Notes: generated by a model not told the origin, from the letters alone. 64,000 nucleotides of DNA from Sorangium cellulosum (GCF_004135735.1 NZ_CP012670.1:620001-684000); one strand, 5' to 3'. Counted from the stretch's first letter, positions 15,858-25,566 are shown. Made by a program: numbers and translations.

Positions 15858-17993
15858 TCAGCCTGCCTGGCCCTCCGCCGGCGCCCGCCGCCACCCGACG
15901 CCGCGCAGCACGAGCTCGGCCGCGAGCAGCACGAGCAGCGCGAGCGCCACGTAGGGCGACGCGTCGATCGACGCGGACATGCCGCCCAGCTCGGCCGCGC
16001 GGGCGCCCTCGGCGACGCGCCGGGGGCGCAGGTCGATCTCCCGCTCCGGGACCGACACGACGCGCACGGAGCGCTCGCCGTCGAGCGTGAGCTCGTAGAG
16101 CCCGGCGAGCCCGGGCGAGGCCCGCAGCCGCCGCTCGATCTCCAGCACGGGGAGCGCCTCGCGCGCGCGCTCGCCGGCGGCGGCCCCGCCGCCCTCGTAC
16201 CTGACGCGCTCGACCTTGACGTCGCGGTAGCCGTCGAACGTCCACGCCTCGCCCGCGGCGATGCGCCGCGCGCCGCCGCGGGCGCGCGCGGCGCCGACGA
16301 AGCCGTCGAGCAGCGAGAGGAACGCCGGCCGCAAGGCGACGTCGCTCTCCTCGGTGCTGAGCGGCAGCGTCATGAGCAGCACGACGCCGCGCCCGAGCGG
16401 GCGGCGCACGAGGAACGGGGCGCCGTCCTTCCACCGGGCGAGCACCTCGGCGCCCTCGGTGGCCGCCGGATCCAGGGTGGCCCGGCCGCGCGGGTCGACG
16501 TCGGCGAGGCCGGCCGCGGACGGGCCGAGCCAGCCGGCCGTGGCGGGATCCACGCCGGGCACCGGGGACGCCGACCAGCGGACGACGCCGGGCACCAGCG
16601 GCTCGAACCCGGCGCCGAGCGGCGCCGCGGCCGCGCGCTGGCCGAGCGTCAGGAGCGCGACGCCGCCGCGCTCGACCCACGCGGCGAGCGAGCGGCGGAC
16701 CTCCGGCGTGAAGCCGGGGGCGTCGTCCACGATCAGCCCCGCGTGCGCGGCGAGCTCGTCCGCGTGCTCCGGCACGGACGGCAGCGGCCTGATCTGGGCG
16801 TCGAGGTCGAGCGCCGCGAGCGCCTGCTCGAGCGGCGGAGGACCGCCCGTCTCGACGTGCGTGGTCGCCGGGTCGACGACGACCGCGATCGAGAGCGAGC
16901 CGCCGGCAGAGATGATCGGCGCGCGGTCGTCCTCGGCGATCGCGTCGCTGCCCGTGAGCGCGGCGGTCAGGATCTCGGGCGTCTCGGCGGGCAGGTCGAG
17001 CGCGAGCTCCTCCGCGCGCAGCGCCGGATCGAGCGCGACCATGCCGAGCACCGCGTCGCCGGCGCGGACCTCGAGGGACCTCCCCGCGGCGGCGGAGGCG
17101 CCCGCGGCGGCGGAGGCGCCCGCGGCGGCCGGGGCGCCTGCGGCGGCCGGCGGCGCGGCGCCGCGGTCGCGCTCTGCGGCGGCGGGCCCGGGCGGCGCTG
17201 CGGCCGCGGCCGCGGTGCAGACGACGCGGACGCGCGCCCTCTGGCCGGAGCGCTCGGCGCGCACGATGCCGCAGTCCTCGCCGCCCGCCTCGAGCTCCGC
17301 GAGGGGCACCCACGTGGCGATGTCGGGGCTGCCCGCGAGCGGCGGCGCGCCGGGGGCGCCGTCCGCGAGGTCGCTGAGGAGCACGATCCGCTTGTCGCGC
17401 TGGGGCAGCCCGCGCAGCAGATCGCGCGCCAGATCGAGGGCGCCGTCGAGATCGGTGGCGCGGTCCGACGGGGCGACCGCGGCGAGCGCCTCGGCGACGG
17501 CGGCGAGGTTGGTCGTCGACGCGAGGGCGACGCGGGCCGGGGCGCCCGCGAGGACGAGCGCCGCGGCGTCGCCGGGCGCGAGGCCGCCGGTGAGCTCGCG
17601 CGCGGCCTCGAGCGCGCGCTCGAACCGCGAGGGCGCGTCGCCCGCCGCCGCGCCGCGCGCGCCAGAGACGCGCGCGCGCATGCTCAGCGAGTCGTCGAGG
17701 ACGACGGCGAGCGCGACGGACGCGCCGGCCTTGCGGCTGAGCGACAGGTGCGAGCAGCGCAGGAGCGGCGTGGCGCCGAGCACCGCGAGCGCGAGCACCG
17801 ACAGGGCCCGCGTGGCGAACAGGGCGCGGTCCTCGAGCAGGCTCCGGCGGCGCGCCGCGGGGGGCGTGGGCGGGACGAGGCGCGCGGGCGGGAACGGCCG
17901 CTCCTCGGCGCGGCGCCGGCGCAAGAGGTGCGCGGCGACCGGCGCGCCGACGAGCAGCGCGACGAGCAGCGCGCCGAGCGTGACGAAGCTCAT
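15858..17993 (-). CDS. BatA-type membrane protein with VWA domain
   Basis: 711 residues. The N-terminal aerotolerance/BatA-type segment has a transmembrane helix followed by LLRRRRAEERPFPP and a second helix before the von Willebrand A domain, whose MIDAS motif DDSLSM is present. The middle has an Ala-rich low-complexity stretch (about 265-300) and a glutamine-amidotransferase-like fold region (VVVDPATTH...HAGLIVDDAPGF). A last membrane helix (YVALALLVLLAAELVL) lies near the C-terminus. Its start overlaps the DUF58 gene stop by ATGA, so the two are cotranslated. In related operons a MoxR ATPase acts with these proteins in membrane or periplasmic complex assembly; none is visible here. Confidence 0.85.
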   Translation of the reverse strand: MSFVTLGALLVALLVGAPVAAHLLRRRRAEERPFPPARLVPPTPPAARRRSLLEDRALFATRALSVLALAVLGATPLLRCSHLSLSRKAGASVALAVVLDDSLSMRARVSGARGAAAGDAPSRFERALEAARELTGGLAPGDAAALVLAGAPARVALASTTNLAAVAEALAAVAPSDRATDLDGALDLARDLLRGLPQRDKRIVLLSDLADGAPGAPPLAGSPDIATWVPLAELEAGGEDCGIVRAERSGQRARVRVVCTAAAAAAPPGPAAAERDRGAAPPAAAGAPAAAGASAAAGASAAAGRSLEVRAGDAVLGMVALDPALRAEELALDLPAETPEILTAALTGSDAIAEDDRAPIISAGGSLSIAVVVDPATTHVETGGPPPLEQALAALDLDAQIRPLPSVPEHADELAAHAGLIVDDAPGFTPEVRRSLAAWVERGGVALLTLGQRAAAAPLGAGFEPLVPGVVRWSASPVPGVDPATAGWLGPSAAGLADVDPRGRATLDPAATEGAEVLARWKDGAPFLVRRPLGRGVVLLMTLPLSTEESDVALRPAFLSLLDGFVGAARARGGARRIAAGEAWTFDGYRDVKVERVRYEGGGAAAGERAREALPVLEIERRLRASPGLAGLYELTLDGERSVRVVSVPEREIDLRPRRVAEGARAAELGGMSASIDASPYVALALLVLLAAELVLRGVGWRRAPAEGQAG

Positions 17994-18937
17994 CGCCGCA
18001 CCTCGGCGATCGCCTGCACGAGGGCGCGGACGACGTCGGTCGGCGGATCCGCGCTCGTCGCGCGGAGCAGCCGGCCGCCGCGCGACGCGAGCTCGCGCGC
18101 CCAGACCTCGGTCAGGGCGGCGAGGCGCGCCTGGTACTGCGCGCGGACCGCGCCCGCGTCGGCCTCGACCACGGCGCCGCCCTCCAGGGCGCGGAGCCGC
18201 ACGTTGCCCTCGAAGTCGAGCTCCGCCTCGGTGGGGTCGAGCACCTGGAGCGCGATCAGCGTGCGGCCGCCGGTGCCGAGCTTCGCGAACGCGGCGAGCG
18301 CGCTGCCCGCGCCGCCCGGTTCATCGGCGAGATCCAGCAGATCCGAGATGAGCAGGACGACCGCGCCGCGGCGGGCCTTCCTGGCGATGGGCGCGAGCGC
18401 GCGCTCGATCGCGCCGGCGTCGCCGCTCCAGTCCTGGGCGGCGGAGGCGGCCTCGAGGACGAAGGCGATCCGCTCGAACGCCTCGCGCCCCGCCATCGCG
18501 GGCAGGCCGTGGGTGCCGGCGCCGCCGAGCCAGGCGAGCCCCACGGGGTCGCCGGTGGCGAGCGCGACCCGGGCCATGGCCGCGGCGATGAGCGCCGCGT
18601 ACGCGAGCTTGGCGCCGGGGGCGCGCCGGCCGCGGTAGGACATCGAGGCGGTCGCGTCGACGCAGAGCCAGAGGGCGCGATCGGTCTCGGTCTCGAACTC
18701 GCGCACCATGAGGCGGTCGTGCCGGAGCAGGGCGCGGCGATCGAAGAAGCGGAGATCGTCGCCGGGCACGTACGGCCGCTGCCCGCCGAACTCCACGCCG
18801 GCGCCCTTGCGGACGCTGCGGTGCATCCCGGCGTAGACGCCCTCGGCGATGGCGCGCGACTTGAGGCGCAGCGGGGCGAGCCCACCCCAGTCGATGGGAA
18901 ACGCGGCGAGCGAGGCGCGGGCGGGAGGGGGCGGCAC
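17990..18937 (-). CDS. DUF58 family protein
   Basis: 315 residues from a GTG start. It contains the family signature GGQRPYVPGDDLRFFDRRA followed by LMVREFETETD, then a VWA-like fold with the degenerate MIDAS sequence VDATASM and a conserved LLISDLLDL strand. DUF58 proteins accompany MoxR AAA ATPases and VWA membrane proteins. Its stop overlaps the start of the downstream BatA-like gene. The upstream neighbour is divergent, so a MoxR gene, if present in the genome, is elsewhere. Confidence 0.92.
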   Translation of the reverse strand: MPPPPARASLAAFPIDWGGLAPLRLKSRAIAEGVYAGMHRSVRKGAGVEFGGQRPYVPGDDLRFFDRRALLRHDRLMVREFETETDRALWLCVDATASMSYRGRRAPGAKLAYAALIAAAMARVALATGDPVGLAWLGGAGTHGLPAMAGREAFERIAFVLEAASAAQDWSGDAGAIERALAPIARKARRGAVVLLISDLLDLADEPGGAGSALAAFAKLGTGGRTLIALQVLDPTEAELDFEGNVRLRALEGGAVVEADAGAVRAQYQARLAALTEVWARELASRGGRLLRATSADPPTDVVRALVQAIAEVRR

Positions 18938-19081
18938 AGGGGCGCTTCTTACCCTGGATCCCCGGGGCGTTCACCCTGCTGCGGCCTTGACATGCCCGGC
19001 CGGGCCGCATTCCCTACGCGCAGGCGTCCAGGTCTCGCCGGACACATCCGGAGAGGAGCGCACCGGGCGGCGCGGCGGTCG

Positions 19082-19960
19082 ATGAGAGTCCCCTTTCGGT
19101 TGAACCGAGCTGGCTGGCCGGCGCTCCCGCTCCCGCGGAGGATCGCCCTCCCGGATCCGCGAGACCTGCTCTCGTCCGAGCGGATCGCCGCGCCCGACGC
19201 CTTCGCGGCCCGGAGCTCGCTGTTCGTGCTGCGCGGCACCACCCGGTCGACCCGGCCGGGCAGGCACCGGCAGGGCGACGCCTTGCTCGCGCGAGCGCTC
19301 CGGGGCAGCAGCCCCGTGGTCCTGGACGTGGGCGCGGCCGACGGGAGCACCTCGCTCGATCTCATCGCGGCGCTCGGCGATCGCTTCGCGGCGTACTACG
19401 TGACCGACAGGACGCTCTCGCTGCGGGCGCGCACCGACGACCGCGGGCGCGCCTTTCTTTATGACGCGGAGGACGGCACCTGCGTCCTCATCGCCACCCC
19501 GCGCTGGGTGGTCTACCCCGCGGCGGAGGTGCGCGCGGGGTGGCTGCGCCGGGCGCTGCCGTGGCTCCGCGGCGGCATCCCGCCGTTCGATCCGGCGTAT
19601 CCCGAGGTGTCGCTCGTCCAGCCGCGCCTGCGCGAGGTGGCGCGCCGCGACGCCCGCGTGATCGTCCGGGCCTACAACGTGCTCGAGCCCTGGGACGGCC
19701 CCGCGCCCACGGTCGTGAAGATCGCGAACCTCCTGAACCGCGCGTTCCTCCCCGACGCGGCCATCCGGCGGGCGACGCGCAACCTCTTTCGCGCCCTCCC
19801 GCGGGGCGGGTTGCTCCTCGTGATCGACAACCGCGTGGTCGACGGCCGCCCCGTCGAGAAGGCCTCGCTGCTCGAGCGCGACGAGGGCGGGTTCCGGCAC
19901 GTCGAGAGCGTCAACGGCGGGACGGAGATCCTGGACCTCGCGCTGCGCCGCGGGGGCTGA
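19082..19960 (+). CDS. SAM-dependent methyltransferase-like protein
   Basis: 292 residues from ATG 19082. Motif I-like VVLDVGAADGSTSLDLIAAL indicates a Rossmann methyltransferase fold, and a later RVIVRAYNVLEPW and GGLLLVIDN match the motif post-I and IV region. It lacks a recognisable specific subfamily signature; several residues between the motifs are unusual (YYVTDRTLSLRARTDDRGR). The substrate is unknown. It is followed 103 bases later by the FtsH-type gene. A longer upstream frame overlapping the divergent DUF58 gene is rejected. Confidence 0.7.
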   Translation: MRVPFRLNRAGWPALPLPRRIALPDPRDLLSSERIAAPDAFAARSSLFVLRGTTRSTRPGRHRQGDALLARALRGSSPVVLDVGAADGSTSLDLIAALGDRFAAYYVTDRTLSLRARTDDRGRAFLYDAEDGTCVLIATPRWVVYPAAEVRAGWLRRALPWLRGGIPPFDPAYPEVSLVQPRLREVARRDARVIVRAYNVLEPWDGPAPTVVKIANLLNRAFLPDAAIRRATRNLFRALPRGGLLLVIDNRVVDGRPVEKASLLERDEGGFRHVESVNGGTEILDLALRRGG

Positions 19961-20063
19961 GCGCCAGGGCTCCTCCCCGCAGGCGGCTTTATCGCTCCCT
20001 TTCCCGTTCTTCCGCGTCCGAGGGCTTGCCGAGGCGACGCCCGCCACACATCAGCTCCATGGG

Positions 20064-21923
20064 ATGGGGGACGAGAGGAAGCCGGCGTTGCGCGCGTGGA
20101 TCGGGTACCTGCTGATCGCCGCCGTGGTCCTCCTCTTTTCCGGGCTCCTCAAGCCGCCGGGGCCGCGGCTCGTGCCGTACGACGAGGCGGTCGCCGCGGT
20201 GCGCCGCGGGGAGATCGCGTCGGCGGTCGTGAAGCCCGACGAGATCGAGCTGCGCCGCCGCGGCGACGCGGAGCGGCCCGAGGAGCGCGTCCGCGTGACG
20301 CGGCTGCCCGGCGTCGAGGACGAGCCGCTCGTGCGGGCGCTGCTCGACGGCGAGGTGGGCATCGAGGCGAAGAGCGCCCAGTCCTCGGCGTGGCTGCAGG
20401 TGGCGATCTGGCTGCTCCCGCTGATCCTGATCAACGCGCTGTTCTTCATGATGCTGCGCCGGGCGGGGCAGGGGCCGGGGGGGCCGCTCGGGTTCCTGCG
20501 CAGCAAGGCGAAGGTCTACGATCGGTCCAGGCAGGAGCCGGTGCGCTTCTCCGACGTCGCGGGGGTCGACGAGGCGAAGGACGAGCTCGTCGAGGTCGTC
20601 GACTTCCTCAAGGAGCCGTCGCGGTACCGCTCGCTCGGCGGGCGGATCCCGCGCGGCCTGTTGCTGATCGGGCCGCCCGGCACCGGCAAGACGCTGCTCG
20701 CGCGCGCCGTCGCGGGCGAGGCGGACGTGCCGTTCTACTCGCTCAACGCGAGCGAGTTCGTCGAGATGTTCGTGGGGCTCGGGGCCGCGCGGGTGCGCGA
20801 GCTCTTCGAGCAGGCGCGCAAGAGCGCGCCCAGCATCGTGTTCATCGACGAGATCGACGCGGTGGGCAGGACCCGAGGCGGCCTCAGCGCCATCTCGACC
20901 CACGACGAGCGCGAGCAGACCCTCCACCAGCTCCTCGCCGAGCTCGACGGCTTCGACGCCCGGACCACCGTGATCCTGATGGCGGCGACCAACCGGCCCG
21001 AGGTGCTCGATCCGGCCCTCTTGCGGCCCGGGCGCTTCGACCGCCAGGTCATCGTCGATCGGCCCGATCTGCGGGGCCGCGAGGCGATCCTCGCGGTGCA
21101 CGCGCGCCGGGTGCCGCTCGGCAACGACGTGGACCTCGGGCTCGTCGCGCGCCGCACGCCGGGCATGGTCGGGGCCGACCTGGCCAAGATCGTCAACGAG
21201 GCGGCGCTCGCCGGCGCGCGGCGCGGCGCCAAGGAGCTCGCGCAGGCCGACTTCGACGAGGCGCTCGACCGCTCGCTGCTCGGGCTCCGGCGCCGCGGGC
21301 AGATCATGACCCCGGAGGAGCGGCGGCGCGTCGCCTACCACGAGGCGGGGCACGCGCTCGTCGCGCTGGCGCTGCCGGCGGCCGATCCGGTCGAGCGGGT
21401 GTCGATCGTGGCGCGCACGATCGGCGCGCTCGGCGTCACCATCCAGGTGCCCCGCGACGAGCGCCAGCTCGTCACCGAGCAGGAGATCGAGTCGCGCATC
21501 ACCGTGATGCTCGGCGGCAGGGCGGCGGAGGAGATCGCGCTCGGCGAGGTGTCGAGCGGCGCGCACGACGATCTCGGGCGGGCCACCGCGCTCGCGCGCG
21601 AGATGGTGACGCGGCTCGGGATGAGCCGGCGGCTCGGGCTGCCCACGCTCTCGCGCAACCTCGGCGCGCCGCTGCTCGGCGTGGTCCAGGAGGAGCGCAC
21701 CTGCAGCGAGGAGACCGCGCGCGAGGTCGACGAGGAGGTGCGCGAGCGGCTCGGCGAGATGTACCTGAAGGCCAAGCAGCTGCTCCACGATCGCCGCCAG
21801 AGCCTGGAAGCGGCCGCGGAGGCGCTCGTGCTCAAGGAGACCCTGAGCGGCGAGGAGCTCACGCGGCTGCTCGCCGCGTCGACGCGCCGGGCGGCCCCCG
21901 CGGGGTCGCCCAGCGCCGCCTGA
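20064..21923 (+). CDS. ftsH: ATP-dependent zinc metalloprotease, FtsH family
   Basis: 619 residues. Two transmembrane helices (about 11-28 and 112-131) flank a periplasmic domain; the AAA module has Walker A GPPGTGKT (203-210), Walker B VFIDEID (259-265) and the second region of homology RPGRFD (321-326). The protease domain has HEAGH (426-430) and the third zinc ligand in [11 protein letters not shown] (Asp about 503). It extracts and degrades membrane and short-lived soluble proteins at the inner membrane. All catalytic residues are intact. The gene stands alone, and large genomes of this type carry several FtsH paralogues, so which one this is cannot be told. Confidence 0.95.
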   Translation: MGDERKPALRAWIGYLLIAAVVLLFSGLLKPPGPRLVPYDEAVAAVRRGEIASAVVKPDEIELRRRGDAERPEERVRVTRLPGVEDEPLVRALLDGEVGIEAKSAQSSAWLQVAIWLLPLILINALFFMMLRRAGQGPGGPLGFLRSKAKVYDRSRQEPVRFSDVAGVDEAKDELVEVVDFLKEPSRYRSLGGRIPRGLLLIGPPGTGKTLLARAVAGEADVPFYSLNASEFVEMFVGLGAARVRELFEQARKSAPSIVFIDEIDAVGRTRGGLSAISTHDEREQTLHQLLAELDGFDARTTVILMAATNRPEVLDPALLRPGRFDRQVIVDRPDLRGREAILAVHARRVPLGNDVDLGLVARRTPGMVGADLAKIVNEAALAGARRGAKELAQADFDEALDRSLLGLRRRGQIMTPEERRRVAYHEAGHALVALALPAADPVERVSIVARTIGALGVTIQVPRDERQLVTEQEIESRITVMLGGRAAEEIALGEVSSGAHDDLGRATALAREMVTRLGMSRRLGLPTLSRNLGAPLLGVVQEERTCSEETAREVDEEVRERLGEMYLKAKQLLHDRRQSLEAAAEALVLKETLSGEELTRLLAASTRRAAPAGSPSAA

Positions 21924-21947
21924 GGCGCAGGCCGCCCGGCGCCGCCC

Positions 21948-22043
21948 GCGCCCGAGGCCGCCCGCGAGCGCGATCGGGGCTGCCACGGTCCGCGCGCGCC
22001 CGAGGCCGCCCGCGAGCGCGATCGGGCCTGCCACGGTCCGCGC
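21948..22043 (+). repeat. Two near-identical 48-base direct repeats
   Basis: Units at 21948-21995 and 21996-22043 differ at only one or two positions (GATCGGGGCTGCC versus GATCGGGCCTGCC). They fill most of the space between the convergent ftsH and kinase genes. No fold or function is evident. Confidence 0.85.
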
Positions 22044-22082
22044 GCGCGCCACGCCGACTTCGTATCTCGCGATGGCTCTGGA

Positions 22083-23306
22083 CTAACGCGTCCCGAACAG
22101 CGCGCCGATGGCGATGCCGGCGCTCGCGAAGAGAATGGCCACCACGGTCCAGAGGAGCCGCTCGCGCGAGCGGCTGCCCGGCGCCGCCGCGTCGTCGAGG
22201 CTGTCCTCGAGGACCGCGAGCCTGGTCGCGGGCCGCTCCCGGACCAGCGCGCTGTCCCGGTACGCGTCGGGGCGGCCGGGGTCCAGGGGACGAGCCTCGT
22301 CATGGACGGGCGTCGCGTGATCCAGCGCGGTCTTACCGAGCTGCAGATCGGTCCTCGAGACGGCGCCGTCGAGATCGGCGGCGGCGTGGCCCACGACGCG
22401 CCGCTCGCGGCAGGCGCGCAGGGCGTCGGCGAAGGCCCGGGCGCTCGGGTGCCGCTCCGCCGGGTCCTTGGCGAGGGCCCTCAGGATGACGGCCTCGAGG
22501 CCGGCCGAGATGCGGCCGGCGCGTCCGCCGGAGCGCGGCGAGGGCGGCTGCTCGGCGATGTGCGCCGTCATCACGGCGATGGGCGTCCGCTTGTCGAAGG
22601 GCACGGCGCCGACGGTCATCTCGTAAAGGATGCAGCCGAGCGCATAGATGTCGCAACGCGGGTCGGCGTCCTCTCCGCGCACCTGCTCGGGGGCCATGTA
22701 CTCGGGCGTGCCGAAGATCATGTCCTGTTCGGTGAGCCCGGTCGTCATCTGATCGCCGTGGACCACCTTCGCGAGCCCGAAATCGACCACGCGGACGCGG
22801 CCCGCGAGCGGCGCCGCGGGGCCGTCCGGCGAGGGCGCGTCGAGGGGCTCGATGAGCACGTTGGCGGGCTTCAGGTCGCGATGCACCACGCCCGCCGCGT
22901 GCGCGGCCTCGAGCGCGGAGCAGATCTGGAGGGCGATCTCCACCGCGCGGTCGACGTCGATGGGCGCGTGCTTCCCCAGGAGCTCCTCCAGGGAGCTGCC
23001 GTCGATGTGCTCCAGCGCGATCACGAGGAGGCCGTCTTCCTCGATGAAATCGAGCATCTCGACGACGTGAGGGCCCTTCAGGCGCTTCAGGATGGCGGCT
23101 TCGCGGTGGTAGCGCCCGAAGATCTGGCGATCGCCGTAGAGGTGCCGGTGGATGACCTTGAGCGCGACGCGCTGGCCGTCCTCGTCGCGGGCGGCGAGGT
23201 ACACGACGCCGGTGGCGCCCTCGCCGATGATCGAGAGCACGGTGTACCGGGACCCGACGCGGTGCCCGGCGGGCAGGCGATCGGGCGCGGGCCCGGGCGA
23301 TGTCAC
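22083..23306 (-). CDS. Serine/threonine protein kinase with C-terminal membrane anchor
   Basis: 407 residues from GTG 23306; the start and the upstream LysM gene's stop overlap as GTGA, which decides the start against a much longer open frame. The kinase domain is complete: GEGATG loop (29-34), VALK Lys 50, HRDLKPANV with Asp 144, DFG (175-177) and APE (205-207). A linker leads to a transmembrane helix near the C-terminus (TVVAILFASAGIAIGALF), so the kinase is anchored with its catalytic domain in the cytoplasm. Coupling to a LysM protein hints at cell-wall related signalling, which is inference. Confidence 0.95.
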   Translation of the reverse strand: MTSPGPAPDRLPAGHRVGSRYTVLSIIGEGATGVVYLAARDEDGQRVALKVIHRHLYGDRQIFGRYHREAAILKRLKGPHVVEMLDFIEEDGLLVIALEHIDGSSLEELLGKHAPIDVDRAVEIALQICSALEAAHAAGVVHRDLKPANVLIEPLDAPSPDGPAAPLAGRVRVVDFGLAKVVHGDQMTTGLTEQDMIFGTPEYMAPEQVRGEDADPRCDIYALGCILYEMTVGAVPFDKRTPIAVMTAHIAEQPPSPRSGGRAGRISAGLEAVILRALAKDPAERHPSARAFADALRACRERRVVGHAAADLDGAVSRTDLQLGKTALDHATPVHDEARPLDPGRPDAYRDSALVRERPATRLAVLEDSLDDAAAPGSRSRERLLWTVVAILFASAGIAIGALFGTR

Positions 23307-24283
23307 CGCGGCGGGCCCGCGTCGGCCGGGTTCGCCGGCGCGGGCTCCGGCGGGGGCGCGCTCAGGGGCAGCGCCGAGGGCGCGGTGCAGGCGCGCACGA
23401 TCTTCGGGCTCAGGTCGATGGGGTCGAGCTGCACGGTCGGATCGGCCTCGCGCCACGCGGCGCAGGCGGTCTCGGCGAGGCCGGTGGCGTCGAGCGCGGC
23501 GTAGGCCTCGAGCAGGTGCCGGTGCAGCGTGGCGACCTGCATCCGGGCGAGGTCGCCGTAGCCGAGCAGGCGGTTCGCCCGGGCCACGGCGTCGATGTAG
23601 CGGCCGCTCCGCACGTCGCTCGCGAGCTGCGGCAGCTCGGCGTCGACGCGGCGCTGGGCCTCGCGCGCGCGGCCGGCGCCCTCGGAGCGCACCAGCGCCC
23701 CGGCGCTCGCGGCCTCGGCCTTGCCCTCGGGCGTGAGCGGCAGGTCCGTGAGCGGCACGAGGATCACCATGCCCCGGCGGAGCGGGTTCTTCTTGAGGTG
23801 GTTGTACTTGTGGAGCATCCACGCGTTGTCCCGCTTGCCCATGAAGCGGTACGCGATGGTGAGCAGGTTGTCGTTCTGGCCGACGACGTACCGCAGGTTG
23901 TACGGGATGATGATCTCCTGGCCGTCGGTCGGCTCGATCCAGGGCATCGTGTCGTTCGCGAGCGCGAGGACGTCGCTGCGGTCGGCGGCGCCGAGCATGC
24001 GCTCGGCGAGGCTCGCCCAGGTCTCGCCGGCGGTCACGCGGTGGTGGCCGAGCGCGGGGATCTCCAGCCGGAGGCCGGGCATGATCGGCACGCCGGCGCC
24101 CGCGTCGAGCGCGTTGGCGGCGACGAGCACCTGCTCCATCTGCACGCGCCCGTAGGTGCGCTCCGCGATCTGCGCGAGGGTCTCCCCGGGGCGGACGACA
24201 TGCGGGAACGCGGCCGCCGCGCTGGCCGAGAGCATCGCCGCGGCCAGCGCGCCCACGAAGGACCAGGTTCGCCGAGAGCTCAC
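23303..24283 (-). CDS. Exported protein with three LysM domains
   Basis: 326 residues if GTG 24283 is used, which yields a clean signal peptide (SFVGALAAAMLSASAAAAF). The longer open frame upstream to 24484 only reads the 33-base intergenic repeats (AAQRPIPPPAR) and is rejected. Three LysM-like segments follow: HVVRPGETLAQIAERTYG, HRVTAGETWASLAERMLG, and YVVGQNDNLLTIAYRFMG, each ending in an IxP turn. LysM domains bind peptidoglycan. A C-terminal helical region of about 150 residues has no recognised domain. Translationally coupled to the downstream kinase. Confidence 0.85.
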   Translation of the reverse strand: MSSRRTWSFVGALAAAMLSASAAAAFPHVVRPGETLAQIAERTYGRVQMEQVLVAANALDAGAGVPIMPGLRLEIPALGHHRVTAGETWASLAERMLGAADRSDVLALANDTMPWIEPTDGQEIIIPYNLRYVVGQNDNLLTIAYRFMGKRDNAWMLHKYNHLKKNPLRRGMVILVPLTDLPLTPEGKAEAASAGALVRSEGAGRAREAQRRVDAELPQLASDVRSGRYIDAVARANRLLGYGDLARMQVATLHRHLLEAYAALDATGLAETACAAWREADPTVQLDPIDLSPKIVRACTAPSALPLSAPPPEPAPANPADAGPPR

Positions 24284-24314
24284 GGCGCCGAGGCTACCAG
24301 GGTTCGCGGCCCGC

Positions 24315-24473
24315 GGGATGGGTCGTTGGGCGGCGCGCGCCGGCGGCGGGATGGGTCGTTGGGCGGCGCGCGCCGGCGGCGGGATGGGTCGTTGGGCGGC
24401 GCGCGCCGGCGGCGGGATGGGTCGTTGGGCGGCGTGCGCCGGCGAGATGGGTCGTTGGGCAGCGCGCGTGGGG
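24315..24473. repeat. 33-base tandem repeats in the divergent LysM/OmpA promoter region
   Basis: Three exact 33-base units (24315, 24348, 24381; each begins GGGATGGGTCGTTGGGCGGC), then two diverged or shortened copies to about 24473. They lie between the divergent starts at 24283 and 24544. The shared core GATGGGTCGTTGGG is retained in every copy including the diverged ones, so a protein-binding site is possible. Expansion by slippage is the simplest origin. Confidence 0.85.
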
Positions 24474-24543
24474 TGATTGTCCACGATTTCGTCACGCCCG
24501 CGGTTTCGTGCCAGAGTGCGCGCGATTCATGGGATACACGACG

Positions 24544-25566
24544 ATGGCCGGCAAGTTCCCGGCGTGGTTCTCGCGGCGCCCGTCCGCGGTGGCGGCGCGG
24601 CTGCTCGCGGCGGGGGTGCTCGCGCTCGCGACGCCGGGCTGCCTCGTCCGGCAGGAGCTGTACGATGAGGCGCGCGCGGAGATCCGGAGGGCGCGCGAGG
24701 AAGGGAGCAAGGCGCAGGCCGCGGCGGAGCTCGCCCGCGCCGAGGCGGCGCAGCGGTCCGCGCAGGTCGCCGCGCTCGAGGAGGAGCTCGCGCGCCTCGC
24801 GGACGACCTCCGGGCGCGCGACCTGCGGCTGTCGGAGGCGACGACGATGGAGGCCGGGCTCGCGCGGCAGCTCGACGAGCTCGCCGCGATCAACACGGAG
24901 CTGTCGGCGCGGCTCCGGAGCGCCGGGCAGAGCGTGGGGCAGCTCGCGAGCGAGCGCGGAAGCCTGTCGGCGGAGCTCGCCGAGACGCGGGCCAGGCTCG
25001 ACGCGCTGCGCCAGCAGCAGGCCGCGGCCGAGGCGCGCGCGGCGCGGGTGCGCGACCTCGTGACCCGGCTGGACGCGGTGGCCGCCGCCGCGAAGGTCCG
25101 CGTCGGGCTGCGCGCCGGGCAGGTGGTGATCGAGGTGCCGAGCGACGTGCTGTTCGACGCCGGGAGGGCCGGGATCAAGCGGCAGGGGCGGGCGGTGCTG
25201 GCCGAGATCGCCAAGGCGCTCCGGGCGATGCCGGACCAGCGATTCCAGGTGGCCGGGCACACGGACGACAGGAAGGTGAAGAGCGCGAGGTTCGCGTCGA
25301 GCTGGGAGCTCACGACGGCGCGCGCGGTGGCGGTGGTCCAGGCGCTGATCCAGGGCGGGGTGGCGCCCCGGAGCCTGTCCGCGGCCGGATACGGCGAGTT
25401 CGCGCCGGCGGCGGCGAACGCCACGCGGGACGGGCGGGCGAGGAACCGGAGGATCGAGATCCTCCTGGTGGCGGAGCCGGACGCGGCAGGGGAGGGGCTC
25501 GGCGAGGCCGGCGCGGCGAAGGGGCCGGCGGCGGCGCCGGCGCCGGCGGCGGCGCCGGCGCCCTGA
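24544..25566 (+). CDS. OmpA-family lipoprotein with coiled coil
   Basis: 340 residues from ATG 24544 (ATG 24529 and GTG 24508 are in-frame alternatives; no clear Shine-Dalgarno). The N-terminus is a signal sequence ending LLAAGVLALATPGC, an imperfect lipobox. Residues about 35-165 are a strongly charged Ala/Glu/Arg coiled coil, followed by an OmpA C-terminal peptidoglycan-binding domain (VLFDAGRAGIKRQGR, FQVAGHTDDRKVKS, SAAGYGEFAPAAAN, RARNRRIEIL). The C-terminus is an Ala/Pro tail. It likely links the outer membrane to peptidoglycan. Divergent from the LysM-kinase operon. Confidence 0.88.
   Translation: MAGKFPAWFSRRPSAVAARLLAAGVLALATPGCLVRQELYDEARAEIRRAREEGSKAQAAAELARAEAAQRSAQVAALEEELARLADDLRARDLRLSEATTMEAGLARQLDELAAINTELSARLRSAGQSVGQLASERGSLSAELAETRARLDALRQQQAAAEARAARVRDLVTRLDAVAAAAKVRVGLRAGQVVIEVPSDVLFDAGRAGIKRQGRAVLAEIAKALRAMPDQRFQVAGHTDDRKVKSARFASSWELTTARAVAVVQALIQGGVAPRSLSAAGYGEFAPAAANATRDGRARNRRIEILLVAEPDAAGEGLGEAGAAKGPAAAPAPAAAPAP

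Noticed and set aside
23307..23822. N-terminal extension of the kinase frame
   Set aside because: It lies inside the LysM gene in another frame; the GTGA overlap gives a better start.
24284..24484. N-terminal extension of the LysM protein (AAQRPIPPPAR repeats)
   Set aside because: It is translation of the 33-base intergenic repeat and would mask the signal peptide.
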